Source: Candidatus Regiella endosymbiont of Tuberolachnus salignus (lineage in GTDB: Bacteria; Pseudomonadota; Gammaproteobacteria; Enterobacterales; Enterobacteriaceae). From it: DNA of 64,000 nucleotides. The stretch covers positions 1,054,001 to 1,118,000 of the forward strand of contig NZ_OZ026542.1 of assembly GCF_964020115.1 (NCBI RefSeq), given 5' to 3'. Positions 40,675 through 50,730 of this stretch are shown piece by piece. Made by a program: the position numbers and the translations under genes. Numbering within the stretch: the first letter of the stretch is position 1; each line of letters begins with the position of its first letter. The notes beneath the pieces are model-generated. The model did not search any database. It saw only the letters and a program-made list of their open reading frames with translations, and was not told where the DNA came from.

Positions 40675-41732
40675 TGCGTCCTGTTTCATGTCACCCCTTC
40701 AATAGAAAAAAGAGACACCCTATCGCCACCCAGCCCATGAAGCAAACGACGCCGCCGCGGGTAGAAGCCTTTACCTTTGGCGATCCGATCCCGATGCTCG
40801 ATCAACGCGATATGTTGGATTATCTGGAATGTGCCGTAGTTGAACAGTGGTATGAGCCGCCGGTGTCATTTCAGGGGCTGGCGAAATCTTTTCGCGCCGC
40901 GGTGCATCACAGCTCACCGATTTACATGAAACGCAATCTGTTAGTCAGCCTGTTTCAACCGCATCGCTATTTATCCAAACAGGATTTTAGCCGCTATGCG
41001 CTGGATTTTCTGGTGTTTGCTAATGCCTTTTTAGAGGTGCGTACCAACCGCTTGGGTGGGGTGCTCAAACTGGCGCCCAGTCCCGCCAAATATACCCGTT
41101 GTGGCGTGGAGCCCGGTACCCATTGGTATGTGCAATCCTGGGCAGATCCGCATCGCTTTACCGCACATAGCGTGTTTCATCTGCTCGACCCTGATATTAA
41201 TCAGGAAATCTACGGCGTGCCCGATTATTTGGCGGCACTCAATTCCAGCTGGCTGAATGAGGCGGCGACGCTGTTTCGGCGCAAATATTATCTTAATGGC
41301 AGTCATGCCGGCTTTATTTTGTACATGAACGATGCGGCGCATCAACAAGAAGACATTGATCGCTTGCGGCAAGCGATGAAAGACGCCAAAGGACCCGGGA
41401 ATTTTCGTAATTTGTTTATGTATGCGCCGGGTGGGAAAAAAGACGGGTTACAGTTGATTCCCTTGGCAGAAGTGGCGGCCAAAGATGAATTTATTAACAT
41501 TAAAAATGTGACGCGCGATGATCAACTCGCGGCACAGCGGGTACCGCCTCAACTGATGGGCATTTTACCGCACAATACCGGCGGCTTTGGTGATATCGAA
41601 AAAGCAGCACGGGTGTTTGCCATCAATGAATTAGCACCCCTGCAAGAGCGGCTGAGTGAAATCAATGCCTGGCTGGGTGAAGAGGTGATCCGCTTTAAGC
41701 CGTATGAATTAGTGGAAAATGCCTCAATGTAA
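40674..41732 (+). CDS. Q: Portal protein gpQ
   Basis: 352 residues (P2: 344). VEAFTFGDPIPMLDQRDMLDYLECA, WYEPPVSFQGLAKSFRAAVHHSSPIY (quoted in pieces by motif) and VFANAFLEVRTNRLGG are close to P2 gpQ. It forms the dodecameric DNA gate. The start at 40674 is coupled to the gpP stop, and MKQTTPPRVEAF at 40737 is the alternative. Confidence 0.93.
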   Translation: MRPVSCHPFNRKKRHPIATQPMKQTTPPRVEAFTFGDPIPMLDQRDMLDYLECAVVEQWYEPPVSFQGLAKSFRAAVHHSSPIYMKRNLLVSLFQPHRYLSKQDFSRYALDFLVFANAFLEVRTNRLGGVLKLAPSPAKYTRCGVEPGTHWYVQSWADPHRFTAHSVFHLLDPDINQEIYGVPDYLAALNSSWLNEAATLFRRKYYLNGSHAGFILYMNDAAHQQEDIDRLRQAMKDAKGPGNFRNLFMYAPGGKKDGLQLIPLAEVAAKDEFINIKNVTRDDQLAAQRVPPQLMGILPHNTGGFGDIEKAARVFAINELAPLQERLSEINAWLGEEVIRFKPYELVENASM

Positions 41733-41739
41733 AGGGTGC

Positions 41740-41889
41740 ATGACTAGACTGCATCAATCTGCAAGCATTTTTGCGGCAACCATTGCCGTTAAAACCGCGG
41801 CTATCAACGATTTTAACCCCGATAAAAGGGTGCAACAATATGCATACATTAGCCAAAGCGCGGGGGCGTGGCGGGGAGCGCACGCTTGA
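41740..41889 (+). CDS. Ash-family-like small phage protein
   Basis: 49 residues, too short for most gene callers. RLHQSASIFAATIAVKTAA and QQYAYISQSAGAWRGAHA resemble the Ash family of small P4/P2-associated proteins, which have the same 'GQSGRAWRGA'-type end. The end of the frame is written across the candidate cos sequence, so part of the similarity may reflect cos conservation and not protein selection. Confidence 0.4.
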   Translation: MTRLHQSASIFAATIAVKTAAINDFNPDKRVQQYAYISQSAGAWRGAHA

Positions 41890-42046
41890 GGTTCTGAATG
41901 AGGTTTTTTATCCGCTCCTGGCAGCCTCTCCACAAAAATACATCAGTTACCCTCTGAATCATCTTCCGGAGAGTCGTTACAACGTTGAATTTATTAATTC
42001 CCGCGCCGTCGATCTTGCTATTGACTCGTTAAAAAACGTCACTTAA
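41840..42046 (+). CDS. Hypothetical small phage protein overlapping cos
   Basis: 68 codons from ATG at 41840 (AKARGRGGERTLEVLNEVF, then YPLNHLPESRYNVEFINSRA), in a different frame from the Ash-like ORF and extending 157 bases beyond it. The frame may also be opened further upstream. It crosses the same cos-like sequence. No known family. It may be real, as the 3' part contains a plausible coding pattern. Confidence 0.35.
   Translation: MHTLAKARGRGGERTLEVLNEVFYPLLAASPQKYISYPLNHLPESRYNVEFINSRAVDLAIDSLKNVT
41865..41883 (+). other. Candidate cos (packaging) site of the P2-like prophage
   Basis: GGCGTGGCGGGGAGCGCAC differs at three of 19 positions from the P2 cohesive end as I remember it (GGCGAGGCGGGGAAAGCAC). 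It lies about 130 bases beyond the portal gene Q, the position of cos in P2. Confidence 0.7.
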
Positions 42047-42124
42047 TTACTCTTCAATTAAAGTGACAATATAAAAACCTAAAAATTAATTAACTGATTG
42101 AGCAAAAATAATTTCATAACGAGA

Positions 42125-42577
42125 TTAGCCAAAAATCAGATAATTACAAGCTCTCCTAACAACGGGAGTAACCTTGTCTCGCAATGGACCCAATGTTACA
42201 AAATCTGCAACAACTGATGCTGCTTGAAACCCTACTACAACAGCACAGGGAACCACTAAAAAATCAACAGATCTATGACGATCATTGTCTAAATTAAGAT
42301 ATGTAACAGCTCCCACCAAAGTAAACGGGACTGTAGGTAAGCCAAGTGCTAATGTAATTCCTCCCTTCACCAATTTCACTGCTACAAGAGTAGCCTCAAA
42401 TGTAAGACTTAATCCAAGCCCTAATCCACATTTACCCACGCTAACCACTGCTTTAGTTAAAGCGCAGCATACATTCCCTACGCTTTTGATATGTTTTACA
42501 AATCCTGTAGGCTTTTCGCATACAGGATTCATACCAATGTCATAACCCTTTAGCGATATTACTTCTGCGGCTACCAT
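42125..42577 (-). CDS. Hypothetical membrane protein in the P2 moron region
   Basis: 150 residues. Two or three hydrophobic segments (about 30-60, LTKAVVSVGKCGLGLGLSLT and VKLVKGGITLALGLPTVPFT, and about 112-128, VVPCAVVVGFQAASVVADF). Several Cys in the first third. Not recognised. The region between gene A and cos in P2 phages carries variable accessory genes such as superinfection or lysogenic-conversion functions, which is the likely class. AT-rich surroundings suggest recent transfer. Confidence 0.5.
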   Translation of the reverse strand: MVAAEVISLKGYDIGMNPVCEKPTGFVKHIKSVGNVCCALTKAVVSVGKCGLGLGLSLTFEATLVAVKLVKGGITLALGLPTVPFTLVGAVTYLNLDNDRHRSVDFLVVPCAVVVGFQAASVVADFVTLGPLRDKVTPVVRRACNYLIFG

Positions 42578-42837
42578 ATTACACCATATAATTCATTATT
42601 TAATTTGTAATATATTATATGTTAATAAATATTAACTAAGCATAAACAATACCTTTAATGTATATAAAATAAGAGTTATACAAACAAAAGTTAATAGATA
42701 AAGGGTAGAATTTAATATACTGATAACACAGTAGATTTGATCAAGGAATTTATTGATTATTTTAAGATTATCAGCGGAAGGCAAAAAACATTATGTTTGG
42801 CGAAACTCCCTCCCCACAAAAATGCATCAGATAAATC

Positions 42838-43140
42838 AGAATAATTATACGTTGACGAATTTTGTTGATCATATACAAGACATGAGTCACGATGTGATTA
42901 ACGCTATTTGTGAAAAGACCAGGTAACGGGAAGCGCTGTGTGGGCGCAAGTAAGGGGTGATATGGTGCCATCTCCAGACGGCTATATTGTGTTCGATGAC
43001 ACGGTATTGGACAAAAATTTTTCGCAGCAGATTAAGTGGGTGCGACGTCAATACAGTGCTAACATTTATTTGAACCATCGGACAGTCGGACTGCTCGACA
43101 AATTCGATGATTTAACTGGTGTCTGTCAGGTTAAATTTGA
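42838..43140 (+). pseudogene. Transposase remnant (DDE type, frameshifted)
   Basis: One frame gives NYTLTNFVDHIQDMSHDVIN up to a stop near 42929, and a second frame resumes with WAQVRGDMVPSPDGYIVFDD and TVLDKNFSQQIKWVRRQYSAN. Together they look like the N-terminal part of one IS701/IS4-like transposase with a 'FDDTVLDK' catalytic Asp region and a -1 or +1 shift between. After about 43140 the similarity fades. No ends are seen. It fills most of the gap between 42578 and 43167. Confidence 0.6.
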
Positions 43141-43167
43141 GCTACTACAGTTTTTTAGAGTTTCCAT

Positions 43168-43545
43168 TTACGCAGCAAAAAAACGAGCATTCATTTGCTG
43201 ATCAACAATGATTTCAAAATCAGTAAACAATGCTTTAGGCTTTACTGAGCGCCCTGTTTTCTCAAAGTCAACAAAACCATGGCTATTTAGTGTTTTTAAG
43301 GTAGTTGATAAATTACTAATGTGGCGTCCTGACAGTGCGGCGAGTTCGCTGATCGTTTCTGGTTTTTGTTTATCCATGAGTCTGAGCAATGCAATATTTT
43401 CGTTACTCAAAACCTGAGCCAACGCGATCATAGAAGTAAACCATACTTTAGGCTCACATTCTTGTGGTTGGTATTCGCCTTTTGCAATTGATAATACCCG
43501 CTTACGGATGATTTCTTCTGGCATAACACCAATCAATGCTTTCAT
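43168..43545 (-). CDS. HVO_A0114-type winged-helix regulator, likely antitoxin
   Basis: 125 residues. MKALIGVMPEEIIRKRVLSIAKGE at the N-terminus (quoted by motif MPEEIIRKRVLSIA) is characteristic of this family. The middle is a winged helix (ISELAALSGRHISNLSTTLKTL, about 67-90) and KTGRSVKPKALFTDFEI follows. The family usually pairs with DUF6516-type proteins in toxin-antitoxin-like modules. Here the partner ends two bases upstream. Confidence 0.7.
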   Translation of the reverse strand: MKALIGVMPEEIIRKRVLSIAKGEYQPQECEPKVWFTSMIALAQVLSNENIALLRLMDKQKPETISELAALSGRHISNLSTTLKTLNSHGFVDFEKTGRSVKPKALFTDFEIIVDQQMNARFFAA

Positions 43546-43547
43546 GT

Positions 43548-43913
43548 TTAACCTCGAGTTTCTCTTGTGTTTATTATTTCGTCAATTTTGGTGAAAAAAT
43601 CTTCAATCAATTGAAATTCAGAACAAAATGTATAGGGGTATCCTTTATCCGAAGGAGTTCTATGTTGATGGTCATAAACAACACGCCCCACATATTTTCC
43701 TTTTTTCGGTAATTTAATCGCATGGGCGTTATCTATACCGAAGACACGTGTGTTGTATTTATCGTGTAGTGTCAAGCTATAACGGATCCCGTGTGGAATA
43801 AATGGTGTTTTCTTAACCATCCACGCTTCAATTTTCCACCAATAGCCATCATCACGATTAACCCTTGTACCATGAAGGCTTAAGAGATAATCCAATCCGT
43901 TATCGATATCCAT
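43548..43913 (-). CDS. DUF6516-like protein, likely toxin partner
   Basis: 121 residues. GYWWKIEAWMVKKTPFIPHG and IRYSLTLHDKYNTRVFGIDNAH followed by YDHQHRTPSDKGYPYTF match the DUF6516 pattern, in which conserved Trp, Asp and His residues suggest a nuclease-like fold. Gene order (toxin first, then regulator, two-base gap) and the inverted repeat just upstream of the start fit an autoregulated toxin-antitoxin operon. Biochemical role is not established for this protein. Confidence 0.65.
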   Translation of the reverse strand: MDIDNGLDYLLSLHGTRVNRDDGYWWKIEAWMVKKTPFIPHGIRYSLTLHDKYNTRVFGIDNAHAIKLPKKGKYVGRVVYDHQHRTPSDKGYPYTFCSEFQLIEDFFTKIDEIINTRETRG

Positions 43914-43931
43914 CCTGAGCCACCTTTATTA

Positions 43932-43952
43932 AGTTATGACCTAATCATAACT
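43932..43952. promoter_or_regulatory. Inverted repeat, candidate operator of the DUF6516 module
   Basis: AGTTATGA-CCTAA-TCATAACT, perfect 8-bp arms, 19 bases upstream of the module's first start codon. A winged-helix dimer such as the 43168-43545 product could bind it. Confidence 0.5.
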
Positions 43953-44089
43953 ATTAAATAGCTTATAGGCAACTGCTTTAAAATTGTTTTCACATCTCTT
44001 ACTCAGTAGCCAGCTATCATCTATCTTGTCAATATACTTATCAGATAGCGTGATTTTTTTGTTGAGGGACGTCACCTACTCAATCCCCC

Positions 44090-46261
44090 TCAAACCCGCA
44101 TCGGCACCGCTACTTTTTTCACCTTCTGCCGTATGATCACTTTTCGTTCAAGGGGACAGTTATTGCCACGAGTCCGAGTCCAAGGGACGGAAAATCCGTC
44201 CGGCAGGTCAACAGCAACGACCACCTCATTAGGCTGCTTATCATTTTTCACCTTACGTACCCGTTGCCAGCGCTCGTCATGGGTACCAATCCGCGACTCA
44301 ATGCCCAGCCGGGGCGACCACACACCGTAAATCTTCATGCCCTTCTCCCCGTAAGCATTCAGGGTATCCGACGCCACATAAGCAGTGCGCACAGTATGGT
44401 CTTTACGCGGCACCAACACCCCGCCTTGCTTGAGTATATAGGTGGCCATACACCCGGCATCGGCGGCAGCCAGCACCTCATCCATCGCCTTATCTGCCAG
44501 CTGTTGCCCCCTTTTCTTCGTTTTTGATTTGCGCTGCAACTGCCCGGCCAGTAAACGTAATTCACGGTAAGTTTGGCGTGACGGAATACCAAAAAACTGA
44601 AATTGCCGTACCCGGTGCAAACTCGCCCACGCCACGACATGTTCAACCGCTTCATGAAGCGGCTTACCGGTCTCATGACTCAATAAGGGTTCCCCCGTAG
44701 CCGGATCGGCGGCGCTTTTCAGCACACTGCCATCCAGATTCTTACTCACATATTTGGTCAAATAACCGGTCGGCGTGCCCTTGCTTTTCAGTACCGGCTT
44801 GACATCAAAACGCGGTTTGATATTTTTGCCGAGCTCCTCGCGATCACGTCGGATAGCAAATTCACGTAACACCGCGGTAATAGCAACCCGATCTTTTCTC
44901 GCCATAAAACACAGCAAATGCCAATGCACGGTGCCATCATGATGCGGTTCAGCAACCCGCACGCCATACCAACGCAGCCCCAGCTTGTTCATTTTTTTAC
45001 GCACGCCCGCAAACAGATCGACCAAATAATCACTGCTCTCACGCACCGTCTGGAGCGCCCATTTAGGATTGGGTTTGCCGCAAGACAAGGTGGCGTGATA
45101 ACGCGACGGACAGGTAACGGTATAAAACATCGCATAATCCCCGCGCTGTTCGGCCAAATTTTCCAGCCCTTTGGCGGTCGTCATCATTTCCAGTCGACGC
45201 AAGTGGGGATTGCTGGTACTGCGCTTTACCACCTGCTCCATGTCCAGTGTCACCCCGGCTTCATTCACCAATTCATGCGAGCGGATAAAGTCCAAGGCAC
45301 AGCGATCTTGCTCACGCTTACGGGTCAACGCATCCTGGCTGACATAAGCCGACGCCTGTTTATGCACCAAACAACTCGCCCGGTGTTGCTCCTCACGCCA
45401 TTCACAACGCAAACGCCACAATTGGCGCGTCCACCACTCAGCACAACAGAGCCGGGCTAAGGCGCCGGGGATCAAATGATAAGGCACCTTGCCCCGATGC
45501 TGTATCGTCTGATTTAAACTGTGCCAATAGGGCGGGGTAATCGCAAAGCATTTGGCTTTATTGGCCACCTGCTGATAAATCCGCAATATCTCATTCGGAT
45601 CAGTATTATCTGCTGGTAACCTGTCAGCAAAAGAACAAAAAACAGTCTCGATATGCCCAGCGACCAAGGTGGCGAGCCGTTTCACCTCCTTGCGCGACAA
45701 CGCTGGCAGCCATAACAACCCCTCCAGTCGCGCCCAACCGGCGACCTGCTGATAATCTGGCGTCTGCTGCTTATCACGCAGCGCTGCCAGTCGCTGCAAA
45801 GCGGGTTTGACCCCCTTTAATAAAAAAGCCTCGGCACGCTTATCGCCCGCTTCCCGGCGCAGATAATCAAGACGCTTTTGTAACGGCTGGCGAATAAATT
45901 TTGGCTGTTGTTTTAAAACTTCTTCCACCGCCCACGCCGGCTCGCTGACCCGCCTGCGCTGGTTCTGTCTCGCTTGCCACCGCGCCTTTTCTTGAACCAA
46001 ATGCCGCTCTTCGGCCTTTTCTATCACGTCTTGCAGCGTCTGTTGTCTGATCTGTTGCTCTTCGGTTAACGCCGGCTTCTGCCGCCGTCGCCGCTGTGCG
46101 TCCTCAGCTATCAGCCGCTGTAACGGCGTGAGAGGCTCTGGCGGGAGTTCCTCCATCCGATAGTGATTGACACTTTTTCTCGGCGCGTTCCATCGCCAAC
46201 AAAAAGGCGCATGACCGAGATAAGCGGTGGGCTGCAAAAGTTCGACTGCCGGGGGGGTCAT
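44090..46261 (-). CDS. A: Replication initiator/endonuclease gpA (rolling circle)
   Basis: 723 residues (P2 gpA: 761). It has the HUH motif VHWHLLCFM at about residues 445-453 and the two-tyrosine motif YLTKYVSKNLD at about 496-506. These are the metal-binding and nicking residues of P2-type initiators, which cut the origin inside the gene and stay covalently bound. The N-terminal part is basic and helical (LQRLIAEDAQRRRRQKPALTEEQ, in pieces). The ori is expected within the coding sequence but I could not pinpoint it. Confidence 0.92.
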   Translation of the reverse strand: MTPPAVELLQPTAYLGHAPFCWRWNAPRKSVNHYRMEELPPEPLTPLQRLIAEDAQRRRRQKPALTEEQQIRQQTLQDVIEKAEERHLVQEKARWQARQNQRRRVSEPAWAVEEVLKQQPKFIRQPLQKRLDYLRREAGDKRAEAFLLKGVKPALQRLAALRDKQQTPDYQQVAGWARLEGLLWLPALSRKEVKRLATLVAGHIETVFCSFADRLPADNTDPNEILRIYQQVANKAKCFAITPPYWHSLNQTIQHRGKVPYHLIPGALARLCCAEWWTRQLWRLRCEWREEQHRASCLVHKQASAYVSQDALTRKREQDRCALDFIRSHELVNEAGVTLDMEQVVKRSTSNPHLRRLEMMTTAKGLENLAEQRGDYAMFYTVTCPSRYHATLSCGKPNPKWALQTVRESSDYLVDLFAGVRKKMNKLGLRWYGVRVAEPHHDGTVHWHLLCFMARKDRVAITAVLREFAIRRDREELGKNIKPRFDVKPVLKSKGTPTGYLTKYVSKNLDGSVLKSAADPATGEPLLSHETGKPLHEAVEHVVAWASLHRVRQFQFFGIPSRQTYRELRLLAGQLQRKSKTKKRGQQLADKAMDEVLAAADAGCMATYILKQGGVLVPRKDHTVRTAYVASDTLNAYGEKGMKIYGVWSPRLGIESRIGTHDERWQRVRKVKNDKQPNEVVVAVDLPDGFSVPWTRTRGNNCPLERKVIIRQKVKKVAVPMRV

Positions 46262-46397
46262 TATTTTCTTTTTTCCTTGCCGATAATAAAAAGTGAGGGG
46301 CAGTCAATAGCGTGTCATCCGTCATCGCCTTATTTTTAGCGAAAACGGATCCCACACCCTAAAAGCGTTTATTTATTTCAGTGATAAATTAATCCTG

Positions 46398-46772
46398 TTA
46401 ATTAAGCAGTTGGCAACACTCGATATAGATCAAACGATCAGGCCGTAATAAAGAATATTTTATTCCTTGTTTTATTTCGTCTGTATCGGCATCGGATAGC
46501 AGAGAAGTTTTAAAAGCCTCATGGCATAATCGACCCATGCGTTGTATTTCATGTCGCCGGTGTTTAATAAGGTTATTTTTTAATGTCGATAAATGGTGAA
46601 ATAATAAGCCTTCAATTAAAGTGGCGAATGACGAATAATACGCTAAGAGTTTAAGATAATGGTTGCCGGCTTTTTTTGAGGTATCAGAGAAACGCTTATT
46701 TTCATATAAAATAAACCGGGCGTGATACTGACTAATCACATAACGCTGGTCGATCTCAATATAAAGAGGCAT
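46398..46772 (-). CDS. DUF5405-like small phage protein
   Basis: 124 residues. YVISQYHARFILYENKRFSD, then TSKKAGNHYLKLLAYY and a helical LIEGLLFHHLSTLKNN segment follow the pattern of the DUF5405 proteins encoded upstream of A in P2-like phages. It is acidic at the end (LLSDADTDEIKQG). Function unknown. It sits in the early operon with A. Confidence 0.55.
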   Translation of the reverse strand: MPLYIEIDQRYVISQYHARFILYENKRFSDTSKKAGNHYLKLLAYYSSFATLIEGLLFHHLSTLKNNLIKHRRHEIQRMGRLCHEAFKTSLLSDADTDEIKQGIKYSLLRPDRLIYIECCQLLN

Positions 46773-46848
46773 GGTAATTTCCGTATTGGAGTGTTAATAA
46801 CACCGACACAATAATCAGTTTATTTATTTTAAAAATGAATTAATGTTA

Positions 46849-47196
46849 TTATTCCGTTTTATTTGGCACCGGGTCACAATCAATATAAGTCATCCTATTA
46901 GGAAATAAACTCACCGCGGCGCGTAATCGGTTCATGGCGTCAATTAAATTAATTTGTTCTTCGGGATAGAGTTGTTTAAATGCCAGCGCATGCTTTTTTC
47001 TTTCAATCCCGGCCAAATAATACAGCGCCCCTTTCATTTGTGGATCGGTCTCCTCCATCTCCTTAATCAGTGCTGGGATCTGCCCTTGATATTTTTTATC
47101 CGGTAACACTTGCCATAATAAAGTGGTATTTCTCAGACCACATTGCCGCTGGGCTAAATTTAGCGGCACAACACGAGCGGGTTCAGTATTCGCCAT
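46849..47196 (-). CDS. Hypothetical phage early protein
   Basis: 115 residues when started at MANTEPARV (47196). The frame also opens at 47244, which overlaps the next gene. Helical, no signal or membrane part, with PLNLAQRQCGLRNTTLLWQV and IDAMNRLRAAVSLFPNRMTYID. Not recognised. Position in the early operon between a Fil-like gene and the DUF5405-like gene is that of the small B-to-A ORFs in P2. Confidence 0.55.
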   Translation of the reverse strand: MANTEPARVVPLNLAQRQCGLRNTTLLWQVLPDKKYQGQIPALIKEMEETDPQMKGALYYLAGIERKKHALAFKQLYPEEQINLIDAMNRLRAAVSLFPNRMTYIDCDPVPNKTE

Positions 47197-47210
47197 CAAC
47201 GCCACCTTAT

Positions 47211-47423
47211 TTAAGCAAAAATGCCCATCACCCTTGAAAACCACCGGCGGCGCGGGTGACGTATGACGGGAGCGCTTATCCCGTGAATAAATTGCACTGC
47301 CTGCGGATTAGGTTGCACGCGACGCCCCTCCGGCGTCTCCAACCAGCCACGGCGGTGACGGTGATGGGTGATTTCAGGAAGGGCGGGTAAGGGGGTCACG
47401 GTAGTACAGGATTTAGTTAACAT
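47211..47423 (-). CDS. Fil-family-like small phage protein
   Basis: 70 residues. RGWLETPEGRRVQPNPQAVQ resembles the 'GHGW...G.RW.P...Q' core of the phage filamentation (Fil) family, a P2-group early protein that can block division when overproduced. C-terminus basic and aromatic (RRRWFSRVMGIFA). Confidence 0.45.
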   Translation of the reverse strand: MLTKSCTTVTPLPALPEITHHRHRRGWLETPEGRRVQPNPQAVQFIHGISAPVIRHPRRRWFSRVMGIFA

Positions 47424-47592
47424 CGGGTATTCTCCATTTAAGTGAAAAGAAGTGCCGGACTATTTCACCCCGTCCGGCGCGGGGTTATGTGGTAATATCG
47501 TTATACCTGCTTCTCCACTCAAAGATGACGCAGGCATAACCTCCCACCACCACAAGGATCCACAAAAAACAGAACAGGAAACCGAATAAACA

Positions 47593-48057
47593 ATGAACAC
47601 ACAGCCCCCTCGCGATCTACTTTTTGAACTGTATTACAGTTATTATCTCGAAAAAATGACCGAAACACTGAACAGGAGGATCGACAAACTGGGGTGTTTC
47701 TTTCAAATGTTTCTGGGTTTGGTTGTTGTTGTTAACAGTGCTTACGGGTGGCTGTGCGGTATCCTTATCGCTAGCATGTCCGGTTTTCAATTCTCTTTTA
47801 AACCAGGTGAGGTAGCGGGTCATGCAAAAAATCAGGCGCTCAAATACCGACAACTGATTGATGAAATAGAAAAAATAAGCCCTGATATTATTGCAAAGAA
47901 GCGATTGGAAATTGAAAAGGAAGACAGCCCTACTCTCAGTTCGCTTTTCAATCCAGCAAGGAAGAGAGCAGCGATTACACTCAACTACCCGCAAGAAAAG
48001 CCATTGACGCTGAATGAAAAATGCTTTGCTTGGATGGCAGGGGGTATTCCCTCCTGA
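47593..48057 (+). CDS. Hypothetical membrane protein at the prophage left edge
   Basis: 154 residues. ELYYSYYLEKMTETLNRRID leads into a hydrophobic segment (about 35-62, FFQMFLGLVVVVNSAYGWLCGILIAS by motif), then a charged cytoplasmic part with KNQALKYRQLIDEIEKI. The layout recalls SLATT-type two-helix proteins of defence or nucleotide-sensing loci, but that is only a topological impression. It is divergent from the early operon and occupies the place of the P2 repressor region. Confidence 0.45.
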   Translation: MNTQPPRDLLFELYYSYYLEKMTETLNRRIDKLGCFFQMFLGLVVVVNSAYGWLCGILIASMSGFQFSFKPGEVAGHAKNQALKYRQLIDEIEKISPDIIAKKRLEIEKEDSPTLSSLFNPARKRAAITLNYPQEKPLTLNEKCFAWMAGGIPS

Positions 48058-48228
48058 TACCTTCATTAGTCTGTTCATCGCTTTAATTGCCTCAATAACC
48101 GCATGGAAACCCTTTCCCGTTCGCAAAAAATAATCGCCTGACTGGCGGGTGATCTGTCGACAAAACCGCCTCACTTTTTCACGCAATAACCTTCAATTCT
48201 ATAAAGCCCTTTCGCCAATTTAATTGCT

Positions 48229-48531
48229 CTTCGCTTTCTCTATGAAGAGCCTAAATTCTCTGAGTTGAAATTGAAAAGCAACCAGTCTGATCTTGAAAAA
48301 GAAATTGCCGCATTTTCTAAAAAACAGGTAAATAGAGAAAAATATGAATTTAAGGATATTATTCCTGGTTCTGTCGTGATGATACTGAAGCCACTTCATT
48401 GCGATGAAGCACTTCCCAAACATATATGCCCCCATTGCACCACAGACTTTGTAATATCTCCGTTGCAGCTTAGAAGACAGGGAAGCGGAGAATGGCTTAA
48501 TTGTCATAAATATCATCTCGAAATAGTGTAA
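48229..48531 (+). pseudogene. Phage zinc-ribbon protein, C-terminal fragment
   Basis: The frame is open from about 48229 (RFLYEEPKFSELKLKSN) to the stop at 48531. A Glu/Lys coiled coil is followed by EFKDIIPGSVVMILKP and a C-terminal zinc-ribbon-like CPHCTTDF...WLNCHKYHLEI (CxxC then Cys/His). The pattern is that of a common phage protein whose N-terminus is a longer coiled coil. The start is absent or a weak TTG at 48265, so this is likely a remnant. The third ligand is Cys and the fourth His, where CPxC is usual. Confidence 0.5.
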
Positions 48532-48708
48532 AAAGCCCAGGGTATAACAGTGTCTATTTTTTGAATTTTAAAATGCATCGGTTGTTCCTGTAATAAATAA
48601 AGCCCTTTCGCCAATTTCATTGTCAGCGCTAATGATAAAAGACCGTAAATTGCTAATTTAATTTGTCCACTCAAGCCAGAATGCAGTTTCCTTTGTGGTG
48701 ACAAAGCC

Positions 48709-50696
<1,988 letters not shown>

Positions 50697-50730
50697 CAAA
50701 AACTGGACATTTTAAAGTAGCAAAAAGTGG

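Larger units (their letters stand above)
24834..48620. mobile_element. P2-like prophage, bounded by IS21 copies 3 and 4
   Basis: The gene order T-E-FII-FI-G-H-I-J-W-V-S-R-lysis-X-L-M-N-O on minus and P-Q on plus, then cos and gene A, is that of phage P2. Missing are the tail genes beyond T (U, D), ogr, int and the C repressor. It has a near-complete virion gene set but cannot excise or induce by itself on what is visible. Confidence 0.88.

Noticed and set aside
42938-43201. 87-codon frame taken as an intact gene
   Set aside because: It is the middle part of a frameshifted transposase, since the N-terminal part is readable in a different frame just upstream.
47617-48186. 189-codon minus-strand frame
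   Set aside because: It is largely antisense to the plus-strand membrane protein at 47593-48057 and shows no family pattern.
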